Part shown: positions 12,067 through 22,926 of the stretch, piece by piece
How the letters are laid out: each line of letters begins with the position of its first letter
How positions within the stretch are numbered: position 1 is the first letter of the stretch
Assembly: GCA_024305745.1 (NCBI GenBank)
Contig: JAHRBS010000002.1
Span: forward strand, 2,604,001-2,668,000
Origin: Polyporus tsugae
Taxonomy: Eukaryota; Basidiomycota; Agaricomycetes; Polyporales; Polyporaceae
Length of the DNA: 64,000 nucleotides
Direction: 5' to 3'
Notes under the pieces: generated by a model
What the model saw: the letters and a program-made list of their open reading frames with translations, nothing else
Database searches by the model: none
Told to the model about the DNA's origin: nothing
Position numbers and translations under genes: made by a program

Positions 12067-12671
12067 TGACCTTCGCCTTCGCTTTGACTTCAGTACGCTA
12101 GCCTGGAGTCCGTGTGGGTGACCTGGGGTGCGCTTGGACGGATATATCGGCTATCGAAGGACATCGTTTTGCAGCCTTGTCACTTCTCCTCCATACGCAT
12201 TCTTCTGCTTGTAAGTACTACCCTCGGGCCTCCCGTCATGTCTGAGTCACCTCAGAGACTCTGATTAGACCTGTTCGCTGTGCCCGGCGCCGCCATATAC
12301 CTATCGAGACATCTGTTTCAGCGCGATGGTATATAGTCTATTAATTTTTTTCGCTGTTCGAATCCCTGCTTGTCTCATCCGCTCCAGCCTAGTCGTCACG
12401 AATTTCCGTATGTCTGGTGTCAAGTCCTCAGGCCGCCACACTACCTCAAATCTTCACGCGCCTCGTTCCCATCCAAGCTCGCTGCACGCTTGAGTCAGTT
12501 CCCAGTCCTCCTCGCGCTCAGGCTGGCCCCCATACCCCATCAAGTCCCCGACGCTCGCTCTCCAGACTAATGTCAACCACGATGTGCGACGGTGAAGGTA
12601 CCTGCCACAGACGAGCAGACCATGGATCAGCCTACTTGTGTCTTTCATCGTGATTCAGCCCTGAAATTGTC
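12067..12671. other. Intergenic region, possible last exon of the DUF6534 D gene
   Basis: About 600 bp between convergent genes. On the minus strand a frame at about 12490-12600 reads like the charged C-terminal tail of DUF6534 proteins and could be a further exon of gene D if the stop at 12672 is spliced out. I could not settle the phase, so it is left out of the CDS. Confidence 0.3.
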
Positions 12672-14865
12672 CTACCGCCGCCGTTCTCGCTCCGTCTGCG
12701 TCGGACGGCTGCCAGTGCGCCCGTACCCCGGGCCGAGGGCGTTGAGCCTGATGCATCCCGCCTCCGAGTCATCCGTCACGTTGCCCGGACGGGGGAGGGA
12801 CTTCCTGCAATTAAGCCTGTACCGCCGGATTCACGCGCGGTTCCAGTGGGGGGAAGGCGGCGAATTAGCTTCAGGATGTGACCAGCCAGTCCGACTCGGC
12901 GGCAGGGCGCTCAGTAGCACGTACACGGCGAGCACGGAATTGGCGTAGACTGGACGCCGGAAGGGGCGGGTGGCAGGTGCCAGTGAGGTCCCGGGCTCGA
13001 AAAGGCGGACGCGGACGCGGACGCTCACCTTTGGCGACCGGGACGGTGATCGCGGTGTATACGAAACCGTTCCAGAGCACCAATGACTGTGGGGGGGGGG
13101 GGGCGGGCGACCGAGTCTCTGTCAGCGGATCTCCACTGCCGCCGCGCAGAGATAGACTTACGCAGACAAAAGCAGGAATCGCCAGCGCGCTGGTCGCGTT
13201 TCCAAGCGTCGTCGCCGTTATATCAGCATCCAACTTCTCAGGACCGCTGGAGGCTCAGGCTCGAACATGACGCACCTGACGAGCGCGGCTTCACGTTCGT
13301 AGTTCGAAGGTGCGAACCGTAGCTGTTAGCGCGCCGTTAAGTAGGGGTAGCCGGGAATAGTACTTACTCGCGACCACAGCATAACGGGCCAGCAGATCCA
13401 ATGCGGTGTCGGTTCTAGTTACCACATGCCACATTGGCTTGCTCAGGTCTGTGTTGGAATATGTGCATTGTGTGAATACGAGACGTACCCCAGGAACCCG
13501 GTCCGACACCGGCGCATGATGGTGACGAACGCGCCGGTGAGCACGAGGTCCACGACGGCCGCGATTGCGAAGGTGATCGCGTTCATCCACTTAATGCGAT
13601 CGGGTGGATGCAGTGTGAGCCACGTGCTGGTGTGTGGACATTCGGAGCCATAGTCTGCGATGCACGTACGCTATAGTGGCGGAGCACGCCGAACCTGCTG
13701 CTCCTGAAGCTGCCAGTGTCCAATTGAGACCATGATAAATGTTTATCTTGCGGGAGCGTATGGATGTGGTCGTACCTTGCTATGCTGCTAGCTAGAACAT
13801 ATATAATAGTCAGCAGTCAGCGCACAGCAAGGTCTCCGAACATTAACATACCGATCATGAAGCCGAACTCTATAGACAGGAGGAGGACCTGCACATGCAT
13901 GTATCAGTGCTGAATCGAAGCAGTAAGACAGGCGTGAACTGACGACAAAGAACACTAGTAGTCGGTGCTTGTAGCTGGCTCCATTGACTAGCACAATGTT
14001 GACGGAGTCTTTATCATATTTGACGCAAGCAAAAACGCTAGTCGGGCACTAACCGACATATATCCGCCGGGTGTAAAATCTACAAAAGAAGACGGAATTG
14101 TCAGAATCTGCAGAGATGTTATGATCAGAGAACACGGAATAATACCCTTGAGCAAGGAGAACAGTTATGCCCTGGGATTTGGTCGGCGACATGAAGGTTG
14201 ATTGTTTAGATGATATACATACCATCGAAAGAGGCAGAAGCTTGGAGTCAACCAATCGTCAGCGGCTGAACATAACGTGAATATTGATGTTTTGCGTCAC
14301 GTACATCCACCGTCCTGCAGTGACATAGCTCAGATAAATGGAAGGAACAGAAGGGTTTGCAATGGCGAAAGTGAACGTACCATACGTCTACGAAGAGCTC
14401 CGCAGGGGCGAAGTAGTGGTAACTGAGGGTTCCATCAGTAGTCCTGCCGGAAGGTCCACGTGCAAGCGGTAGATATACCAGATGTGGATCATACTTGCAG
14501 AATGGAGCGTGTCTGAAATGCTGAGATGGGGCATCAGGAGACCTGTATGAGTGCTACTATCGCCGCAGCGCGATTCAAAGATGGTGCATACACAATTGCA
14601 GCGACCTAATTGTCAAAAATCAGGGTTATCAGAGGTACGAGCAATGGCAAACGGGAGAATTGGCTTACGAGTGTCTTCAAGAATGGCCGATCTGATGGGT
14701 ACAAACGGAAGTACTGCATAGTCTGGGCTAGGGTGAGACCGTACAACCTGGAACCCATGGGCATTCAGCCATATGATACATGGACCAACGAAATAATACG
14801 CACAACAGTGAAATAAATGTGCTTAGAAGTAGCGCTCCGAAGGTTTCATCCAACAATGACGACAT
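12672..14865 (-). CDS. DUF6534-family membrane protein (paralog D)
   Basis: Polytopic membrane protein of the basidiomycete-expanded DUF6534 family, of unknown function. The first exon (ATG at 14865) encodes LDETFGALLLSTFISLL. Further landmarks are YFRLYPSDRPFLK, GITVLLAQGFYTRRIY, IEFGFMIG, WMNAITFAIAAVVDLVLTG with MRRCRTGFLG, SLVLWNGFVYTAITVPVAK and VYANSVLAVLNCRKSL. I trace 20 exons. Lengths match those of paralogs A-C almost exactly (14, 10, 18, 26, 26, 16, 40, 101, 47, 13, 28, 58 and 25 nt among them), except that the two exons encoding the ELGFLC-like segment are fused here into one of 37 nt. The phase closes throughout, giving about 297 aa if translation stops at 12672. It is the most diverged of the four and is not part of the recent duplication. 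The C-terminus is uncertain. Confidence 0.75.
13091..13103 (+). repeat. G13 homopolymer at a splice acceptor
   Basis: Thirteen consecutive G on the plus strand. On the coding (minus) strand of DUF6534 D this is C13 directly before ACAG, so it forms the pyrimidine tract of the intron preceding the SLVLWNGF exon. Confidence 0.95.
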
Positions 14866-15234
14866 GAAGACCAGGCGTTGCAAGGAAGACCCAGAGCTGA
14901 TGAGGGCGCCTTGCAGGACGACGGGGATTATATAGCTGTCGAGCCATCAACCCGTCGCTAAGGGCCCACCCGGGAGATATATCATGTACAAGGATAGCCA
15001 CAAACCACCGGAGTTGCCGAGATCTGCAACATAAAGTTGTTAGAAGGGAGGTGAGGCGGCCAGGCGTCACGAGCTATAGCTAGGACGAGTTACCCGCACT
15101 GTCTCGGTGTATATTTGTTGATGTCTACCAACAGCGCGATCTATGACTCCTCTCGCTGCGACCGGAGCACGTACGACAGCGATGCGGCAGACAATCAAGC
15201 TCATGCAGGGTTGGAGTGGTGACTGAGGGGAAGG

Positions 15235-15974
15235 CTAGTCTTGCAAAGCTTCGATCTCCTGGGTGCTTGCCTGGAGGAACTCTTCATACGATTTCTGGTA
15301 ACCAGCTATATGGGGCTTTTTGTCAGCAATGGTGCGAATCAGGAGTCGGGGCGAGTCAGTGAAGGAACCTGGCGTCTTCACACCGGCGCGATACCGAGCG
15401 ACAACTTCACGATTGTGGCGGATTGCTGCCAGCTGGGCCTACTTTACCGTTCCTGTCTGCATGCGTCGTGCCATCAGCATTGCGCGACGTCAAGTCAGAG
15501 TCTGCGGGCGGGCATCTTACCGGAGACGTGTACGACGTGAGGAACGTACTTATTTGCGCCGATCAATGGTCGTCGTGAGGGTGACACCAGCCCATGCGAT
15601 CTTGTGTGGATCGCGCGCGACGCGGATAATGCACAAATTTATCTGTGAGGAGAAGTACTTCACTATCATCCACGGATATCGTCAGCAGACTCGGACAATG
15701 TTCCCGTTTTCGCGGAAAATCCTAGGAATGGGACTGACTGGTGAGCGATGAGTCGACGGCGGCCCAGCCGGTATCTCCGAAATGGGCGATCACGCTCTGC
15801 TTGAGCACGTAGTACATATGTGCTTGCTCGTCATTGGTTCCTCCCGGCCACGGGTTGCCGGGGTTGGGGCAGGAGAGGAACTCGACCAGTAGCCAGCGGT
15901 TCAACTATTCAAATCACGACTTGAGTGCCAAGAGCGGTATTGTTATGCAGCGACCGTACCTTGAACCTAACCAT
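15235..15974 (-). pseudogene. POP5: POP5 (RNase P/MRP subunit) pseudogene
   Basis: Diverged fourth copy of the POP5 gene found intact at 40860, 49312 and 57671. All five exons can be followed: MVRFK at 15974, NRWLLVEFL and KQSVIAHFGDTGW, KYFSSQINLCIIRVARDPHKIAW, the segment before IRHNREVVARYRAG, and the C-terminus QASTQEIEALQD ending at 15235. Two lesions are visible. A 4-nt insertion (AATA/ATAA) after the codons for DRRK, near 15565, shifts the frame and brings in a stop. In exon 4 the codon that is CAG in the other copies is TAG (near 15473). Splice sites remain recognisable, so decay is recent. It lies divergent to the F-box/WD40 gene, mirroring the arrangement of the functional copy at 40860. 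A base-calling error could explain one lesion but hardly both. Confidence 0.8.
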
Positions 15975-16099
15975 ATGCTTGTGATATTCAACGAAGTTCG
16001 GCGTATTGTGGTTACTGCTACTCCTGGTATGTGCATGCGCAGTGATGGTTTGCGAACTGGCAACATGGACTCGGATTGGGAAAGCCTCCTTGGATATAA

Positions 16100-16140
16100 G
16101 CGCCCTCCGTAAAGTGGCGGGGCTGTGGGTTCGAGCCTGG
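16100..16140 (+). repeat. tRNA-like B-box element upstream of POP5 pseudogene
   Basis: About 40 bp with gggttcgagcc (B-box-like), preceded by an AGCGCCCTMCGKAAA-type string. It closely resembles the segments upstream of the three intact POP5 genes and lies at a similar distance and orientation (opposite strand to POP5). The T-stem is mispaired and no full cloverleaf forms. Confidence 0.45.
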
Positions 16141-16609
16141 CTCATGTGAAAATCTTGAACGTGTACATTCTTGAAAGTCAACCGCGACGTTCACCCTCCG
16201 TTCACCTTGCCATGTCTCGCACACTCGCATCTGTTCGTCTTGGCAGCATTCTACTAAAGCTGAGGGACCGTATAAAAATTTCGGCCTGTAGAAGACGATG
16301 TTCTCGAGTCCTGCCTGGATAGGTGATGAGGCGGTGGACAGCCAGCCTCAGGTCGAACAACTACCTCACCAGAACATTGTAACCGTCCGCAGTGAGTTCG
16401 AGGCCACGCCCTGCATTCCGTCTACAGCACTTACGTGGATTTTGTGGCCAGTGTTGACACCATATCACCTTCCTGAGCGTGGATCATCATGACGGGACTC
16501 TCACGGATTGGGGCGCTCGAAAACCCACCTCTTTGGAGTCTGTCTGGCCCCAACGAGCCCAACCCGCCCCAAACCTCGTAGTCCTCCGCATCACCACAAC
16601 CCCTCAGAC

Positions 16610-18934
16610 ATGAATGCTTTACTCCCATTGGAAGTCGTCGAGCACATCGTCGACCAATGTGCATACTCTCACGCATCGCTTCATAACCTTTCCCTCTCAT
16701 GCCGCGACTTACGACCCCATGCTCATCGTCATCTATTCCGCAGTGTCAAACTCATGGATATGTCCGGCCTCTACGCGTTTGCCCAACTGCTGGATATGAA
16801 ACCACAATTGCGCCGGTCTGTCCGGGTTATCACGTTCCACGAAGCATATGGAGAAACAGAATCAAGAACCCTCTTGGGAATGGTCCCAGCGGCCCTGCTC
16901 ACCCAACTCCCGAATCTCAGGCAATGGGTCGTCAAGTCACGCAAGCGAGACATCCACGAGGAGCCTCTCTGGATATCTTTTCGCCTTCTCTCGCTCGCCT
17001 CTCTGGGGACTTGCTCGCGCAATATCCAAACACTCGAGCTTGACGCTGTCTCCTTCTCGACGTGTTCTGATTTTGTGCTGTATGTGTCCTCCTTCCCCCA
17101 AATACGGACTTTGTCGTGTACCCGTGTACAAGTCAAGGAGGCGGTCCTCACGAATGGTGCTCTGATGGACCGGCTCCGCGGTCGACTTCGACTCCAAAAC
17201 CTCGTCGTCAGTATTCCACCTGCTTTTACGTCTCGTCATGCTCATCGATACATCTTAGATAAGAGAGGTTGCACAGCGTGCTCCCATAGGTCTTATAGGA
17301 GTAGTAGTGTTCTCCACTCTGGAGAATCTTTCTTTTGACGTGGACGCTTTGGTTGAAGGTACGTGATTAATTCACTGACCTTACATTCTCACTGTTTATG
17401 GTCGCATTTTAACGAAGGTCCGATGAGCTCATACGCCACCGAGTTCTCCCAGATGTCGCAGATCCGCTCTATCACGGTTATCATACCACCAGCGTATCCC
17501 GATCCGCTGCATGCATGGACTGAAATCAACCGCATTTGTGAAAATATCAGTTGCGTCTCTTCTACTCTCCGCCGCCTCAGAATCGAAACCGCGCCCAGAC
17601 ATATCCGGGACCTTATCACAGGACGGTCTGGATGGTTCGAGGACGTGCAGATGTGCCAATGGATGCTCAAGTCGCAGATGGAAGGCCTATTCATTTCCGT
17701 ACCTGACGAAAGAGCCAACGGAGTAGACGAATGCGCGACCGCACTCAGGTCGCTGTTCCCGACTTTGCACGCCCGTGGACTGCTCATGATTGAGTTTCCC
17801 TTGCAAAGTGAGCAGTGACCTTCCTTCACACCTTGAGCGCTCGCTCGTCTTACACTCGATGTGCTACTAGGGCCGCCGGGTCACATCGGCGCGGTTTCCG
17901 TTGTAGCCGTGTCTTCGGACAGCAGGTGGCTCGCAACCGCCTCGGAGGACGAGACCATCATCATCTGGGACGTGCAAGAAAACACCATCCTCCGCGAATG
18001 GGCCGTCGGGGCCCCCGTCACATTCCTCGCATTCTCTCCCGACAGCGAACGCCTCGCCTCTCCCCGTTGTGGCGCCAGGGGATTCGATGCGGCGATATGG
18101 AGTGTGCAAGACGGAGTCCTTCTCGGATCGTTCTCCGGACACACAGCGCCCATAGCCACCTGCATCTGGTCTCCGGATGACATCAAGCTCGCGTCCATGG
18201 CGCGAGAGGGTCCGGACACCATCCGTGTCTGGGACGCGGAGACCCATGAGCAAGTCTACGTCCTCCGCGACGCCTTCCGGATCCCGACCTGCGCTTACAT
18301 CCAGTTCTCACCGGACGGCCGATGGCTCCACGTCGCGTCGCCTCATCCGAAGATAACGGTCTGCCGTGTATGGAACGCGGATACCGGGGAGCCGTACAGG
18401 GTCCTGGGGCATAAGCACTTCGTCACTACAGCAAATTTTGTCCCCACGGGCAGGCTCCTCGCGACGGCCTCGGAGGAAGGGAGCATCTTCCTGTGGAGGA
18501 TGAAGACGATGGAGTGGATGGAGGTCGTCCTCTCCGAGGCACAGACGCATCCCTGCGCTCGCCTGGCGACGATCGCGTTCTCGCAGGACGGGACGCAGGT
18601 CTTACTGGCGTGGGCGGCCCTCTCGACGGTCATGGTCCAAATCTGGGATCCTGTTGGGGGCGATAGGCTCATGTCGCTCGAGGGACACCGCACGTCCGTC
18701 CTCTCGCTGTGCTTCTCCCCCGACGCGACGTACGTCGCGTCAGGGTCGAGCGATAAGAGCGTGCGGTTGTGGTGGCTGCGGGACGGGTCGTGCGCCGCGA
18801 CGTTCGTCGAGCACGAGTCCGGGGTTGGCCACGTCTCCTTCTCCCCGGATGGCGAGGCCTTGTGCTCGGGAGCGTGGGACGGGTCTGTCGTCATTCGGCG
18901 GCTTCGGCACCTCATTGCGCGAAGGAATGCTTGA
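16610..18934 (+). CDS. F-box/WD40-repeat fusion protein
   Basis: Putative substrate receptor of an SCF-type ubiquitin ligase: an N-terminal F-box-like motif (LPLEVVEHIVDQC...LSLSCRDLRPHAHRHLF) to recruit Skp1, and a C-terminal WD40 propeller to bind a target. Exons 16610-17206, 17259-17358, 17418-17807 and 17871-18934 sum to 2151 nt, 716 aa. The middle (about residues 50-360) is a leucine-rich linker without a clear domain. The WD40 part shows repeated SPD...LAT/ASG...WD patterns (IIIWDVQ, IRVWDAE, VQIWDPV, SVRLWWL). The two halves could be taken for separate genes, because the third exon runs into a TGA at 17816. But the WD40 frame lacks a suitable ATG, and a 63-nt intron (17808-17870, GTGAGC...CTACTAG) joins them in frame. 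The same donor is kept in the decayed paralog near 40230. It is convergent with DUF6534 A, 186 bp away. Confidence 0.78.
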
Positions 18935-19120
18935 TGGTGTGTTCTCCGACGCGACGTTGTTTGGGACGCTGTGTGACTAGGAATGGATACATTGCGGTGT
19001 CAGAGAGTACATGGTCGCGATGATACAGGAGTGGACGAGCGTGTTAGAGCAGCGACAAGTAGGGATACAACAGGGGCGGATATCACAATGGTCCGAAGAG
19101 CGGACTTGGCCATGAGGGGA

Positions 19121-21345
19121 CTAGACGGCGATGCCGACGAGTTCGAGTGTTAAGAACGCTTGGCTATTCTCCACGATCTCGACCTTCTGCGACGCGGGTA
19201 GGTGTCAATTATGTACGGTTTTTATCGACTATGGCCCAACGTACTTGAGGAGACGCAACGACTCGTCCTTGCATCCCAAATACGGTCGTCTCGCTTCGAG
19301 ACGCCAGGCCCGCGACTTTTGGCTCAGAGCCGCTCACGGTGGATCTCAGGGAGCTTCGGGTATTCAACCTGGATGCAAGACTTCAATATCCTCGTTCACC
19401 AACTAATCAAAAGCCAGCGAACTTGGACTTACGCGGCGAGGAGAGAGTTAGCGTACACTAAGTACGTCCGAGGTGAGCACGCGCTCTTCCAACGAGATAC
19501 GTCGGGAAGATATACTACCTACTTTTGGTTGCAACGATGGCAAAACCCGCATAAATCAGGTTATCGGGGCAAATGAGTGACTGGGCGTATGGTATACGAG
19601 ATGAGCTACTACGAGACGGCTCCAATTTCGCGCAGGACTGCTCACCAACAAAAGAGTCCCAAGAGTGATCATGCTAAGATATTGGCACTCGGATAAGCCA
19701 CAAGCCATGCATCGACCCGTTTGTAGTGAAAGCCAGCGCACCCTGTAAGTAAACCTAGAGACAATTTGTTAGCGCATGAAGACTCTATCACGTCGTAGGA
19801 GGTCGTAGGTAAGCTCGCGTACCGGTGTTCACGCCGTACAAAATGAGGGAGTCCACAATCCGGTCCATCCTGAATCCAAAACGATGGAGGCGATCATCAA
19901 CTTCTAGGCTGGGTGAATAGCAAGCACTTAACCCACCGTTTCACTCCTGTGCGTTGTGTATGTAGCAGGTTCACGAGCACACCTGTGAGCAGGCCGTCCG
20001 CTACGAAGGCTGCGCCTGCTCCTGCCGATATAAGCCACTATACGAACGAGGCTGGGGTTAATGCGGCGGAAAGCAAGTGATTTACAGTGCATACCGTGTG
20101 GTGCTGAAACTCCGAGAAGGGCTTGAAGATAATTCTACACGTCACCTCTTATGAGCATTCGATGTTAGGTTATATAGGTTCCGGTACTCACGCTTCGGCG
20201 GTCGCAGCTGGCGAGTTGTGAGCGTCGACCAAAACTGGTAAAGCTGTATGCGTACTCACCACAAAAGAAGCCTAAATCGGGTGGCAAGCCGCATACTTAG
20301 CCCGGATTCAGCATGGGAGATGAGTGCTACTTACCAAGCTCTGCTACAATTAAAATGCACTGTAGAGTGCCCCGGTCAGTATTGCGGAACCTTTACTGAC
20401 GCGGGTGTACGCACAGCGAACACGACCAGGACTCGGTACCTAGTACCGCCAACTGCCATACCGAACATAGCTGTATGAGACTTTGGTGATTAATGAGAGA
20501 CACTATCGCTTACGTCGGAATATGCGACCAGCAAAGAAACTGCGAGGCAGAAAAAACACCGGTCAGTACCTCAACAATAATGCGAAGAGGGCGAAACAAA
20601 CCCCTGGGATGGCATTACAATAAAGCCCTGTGGAACCCACGCAAATCAGAACGAGGCTCAACGCGGAGACATGGCTCGCATCAGCGAAACTCACCGTTGT
20701 CGCACTCAGGAGCTACATGATAGGTACATGAGATTCGGCGACCAAAATAATACAGGAGGGTGCTCACACCGAGAGACCTAAAGGCGTGGGGGGGTCGTCA
20801 GAATCATGATAGGGTGCACGGGGACGTGGTTTCAACATACCAGACCGAAGACCGAGCAGCGTCCGGGTTGGCATAGTTCGTAACCAGATAATAATAGCTA
20901 CATCATCGTGAACACGCACCCTCGGCAGTACACAGAACGTGAACATACCAGGCGTGCGTGCTGAGCACGATGTGAAAGGTTTCAAATACCCTTTACGGCG
21001 CGACGGTAAGGATGGGCAGGTAAACAGTGGGACGGACTCCTACAGAATGGAGGAAACCTATTCATGAAAGTGTTAGGAGGAAGTTATAGATTGAGGTGCA
21101 TGGCTACGCACCAAAGCCTTAGTCCAACCGCTGTCCTTGGGGTATAGTCCAAAATATCGGTAACATTGGTGGACGACCAATCCATATAACCTGTCTAGCA
21201 TTCACGCGCGGAGCCGTGCTTCGAAGAAAAAATGGACTTACGTGAGACCAATAAAAGTCCCGATCAGGACGGCGCCGAAGGTATTATCGATGAGTGGAAT
21301 AGGGTTGACTGTGCGCAGCGGACTCGAAGCATTGACAGGGGCCAT
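19121..21345 (-). CDS. DUF6534-family membrane protein (paralog A)
   Basis: Intact DUF6534 protein of about 322 aa, reconstructed in 22 exons with the same phases as paralog C. The first exon is 21242-21345 (ending DNTFGAVLIGTFIGLT) and the last is 19121-19186 (ENSQAFLTLELVGIAV). Between them are the family signatures LYGLVVHQCYRYF, CYYYLVTNYANP, FFAGRIFR, IIFKPFSEFQHHT, a membrane segment WLISAGAGAAFVADGLLTG, LILYGVNTGLLTG, CPDNLIYAGFAIV and YANSLLAALNTRSSLR. The hydrophobic segments suggest about seven membrane passes. Microexons of 10, 14, 12 and 16 nt keep clean GT/AG borders. A TATA-like atataaa lies about 55 bp upstream of the ATG. The family has no established function. It sits tail-to-tail with the F-box/WD40 gene, an arrangement repeated at two other places in the window. 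Confidence 0.82.
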
Positions 21346-22359
21346 AGTGCAACCACTGGCAGCGCGGACACAGAGAGCACGGAGGGCGAGACGGGTGTTT
21401 ATATGAGTTCTGTAAATCTGTGAGGTTGATCGTTGTAATGGATCGACCCGACAAACAGATTTTGTAGGTAGAAGCATGCCAGTGAGGCAATGCCGAGCGC
21501 CATGGACGTCGGCAGGCTGTCCGGGAGGCAATGATATCTCGGTCGCGAAGTGTTCCCATGCCAGGATGGACGTGCAAGCACCCCCTTTTTCCACAAGAGC
21601 GGGTCATTCGGATTGTAAACAAAGAACTAGGTCGTTGCGAATGTGATAAGTTGACGAGTTCATCGCATGGCGGTGTGTAAGATACGCACATAAGTACCAG
21701 TGGGACGACTTATGTGATGGTGAAAGGGAATCTTCCTGAGCTGTAAACCCAAACAGATGTTGCTTGCCCTTAGTCTGTACTGTCGAAACCAAGGAATCAG
21801 CATGTTCTTGGTCAGTCACGGCGCTGGGCGTACACGAGAACATCACCCATGTCATCAGGAAGCCATGGTGAGGCAATGCGCATCCGCTGCTGAGGTATCT
21901 AAGGAGATCATGGCTGCAATCATGTTGAATGAGTATCGGATGCGCCGATATCCAGGCTATGTAGGATGTGAAACACTTCTTCATAGGGAACAAAGGTGCA
22001 AACGCAACTCACCATGTCGCGCGCCATCATGATGCTCCTCCTTGCTCCCCCCTATTCTTCTGAGATTAGACTGGATTGAGAGTATTATTTGTTGTGAGAC
22101 CGGGTGAGAGGCTTGGTACGAGCTCACTGACCTGGGTGATCGTCATAGTGGTTCCGGTTCAAGAGCCTGAGCCCCCGCATCTGGCGGCTATCGGTGTCAG
22201 CAACACTCATGGAGCTCAGACTCACGCAGTGAGCATGCTCATCTGGACGGTCCAGCATCCAGAGGTTTCTCACATCTTCAGATGCCCTCAGCACGTCCGC
22301 TGGAGATAGTCATCGACAAAGCTCAAGACGATCAGCGTCTCTTCTTTCCGTACCATCAC
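21346..22359. other. Duplicated upstream region of DUF6534 A
   Basis: The first ~250 bp upstream of the ATG are clearly similar to the region upstream of DUF6534 B (the shared string gagatatcattgcctcccgg occurs in both). A minus-strand frame at 21604-21993 begins next to a splice-donor-like gtgagt and has a weak counterpart near 25500-25850. It may be a decayed short gene, but no product is recognised. Confidence 0.4.
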
Positions 22360-22710
22360 GGTCCAGGTCTAGTACCCCATACTCAAGGGGAGAGAGGATT
22401 ATGACCGTCTCGAAGGGCATCGGGCACGCGCGCATATGGTCGTGCTGTGTTTCTTCTCCTATGCTGCGTACTTCGCCTCGGGTTCGAGGACTATGACAGT
22501 GTGCCTGCCTGTGGACAGGTCGTACTGCCGAAGTTCCTGCACTACGACCCTTGTTGAGATCGAACGACCTTCGGTCGGACGGTGACTTTGCCCGGTTCTC
22601 CGAGTCCCCGGATGGTGAGACGTCGTGTTCGGTGCCAGAGCATGGGACGGGCATGGGACGGTTCCGTCGGGATTCGTACGCTTCGAGATATTGTGCGAAA
22701 GATGCTTGAT
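22360..22710 (+). pseudogene. WD40 relic (3' end of an F-box/WD40 copy)
   Basis: Scattered plus-strand segments match the last two WD40 blades of the gene at 16610-18934, broken by frame changes. A stretch at about 22395-22420 resembles the SLEGHR segment. One around 22448-22490 resembles CFSPDATYVASGS. One at about 22580-22705 resembles FSPDGEALCSG...WDGSV and the final RRLRHLIARR, with a small internal duplication of gcatgggacgg. It is convergent with DUF6534 B exactly as the intact pair is. No start or complete frame remains. Confidence 0.65.
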
Positions 22711-22926
22711 GAGCATCGAGCGCCACACTCGGACAAACTCCCCTCAGGCACATCTATGGCTACATATTCATCCAAATGTGGAACGGAAAGTCTAAGAGCT
22801 TGAATACATGGCCGCGACGATACAAGTATACCAGAAGCGTGCTGGAGTGTTTCGGGTCAACGGCACAACGTGGGGGCGGGTACACGATCAATGGTCCGAA
22901 GCGTGCCTGATCGGGGGCAGCCGGGA

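Noticed and set aside
13083..13322. Plus-strand frames across the G13 run
   Set aside because: Shadows of the minus-strand DUF6534 D exons, whose phases and lengths match three paralogs.
17816..17818. Stop codon separating an F-box gene from a WD40 gene
   Set aside because: It lies inside an intron (17808-17870) whose donor is conserved in the paralogous pseudogene, and the WD40 frame has no start of its own.
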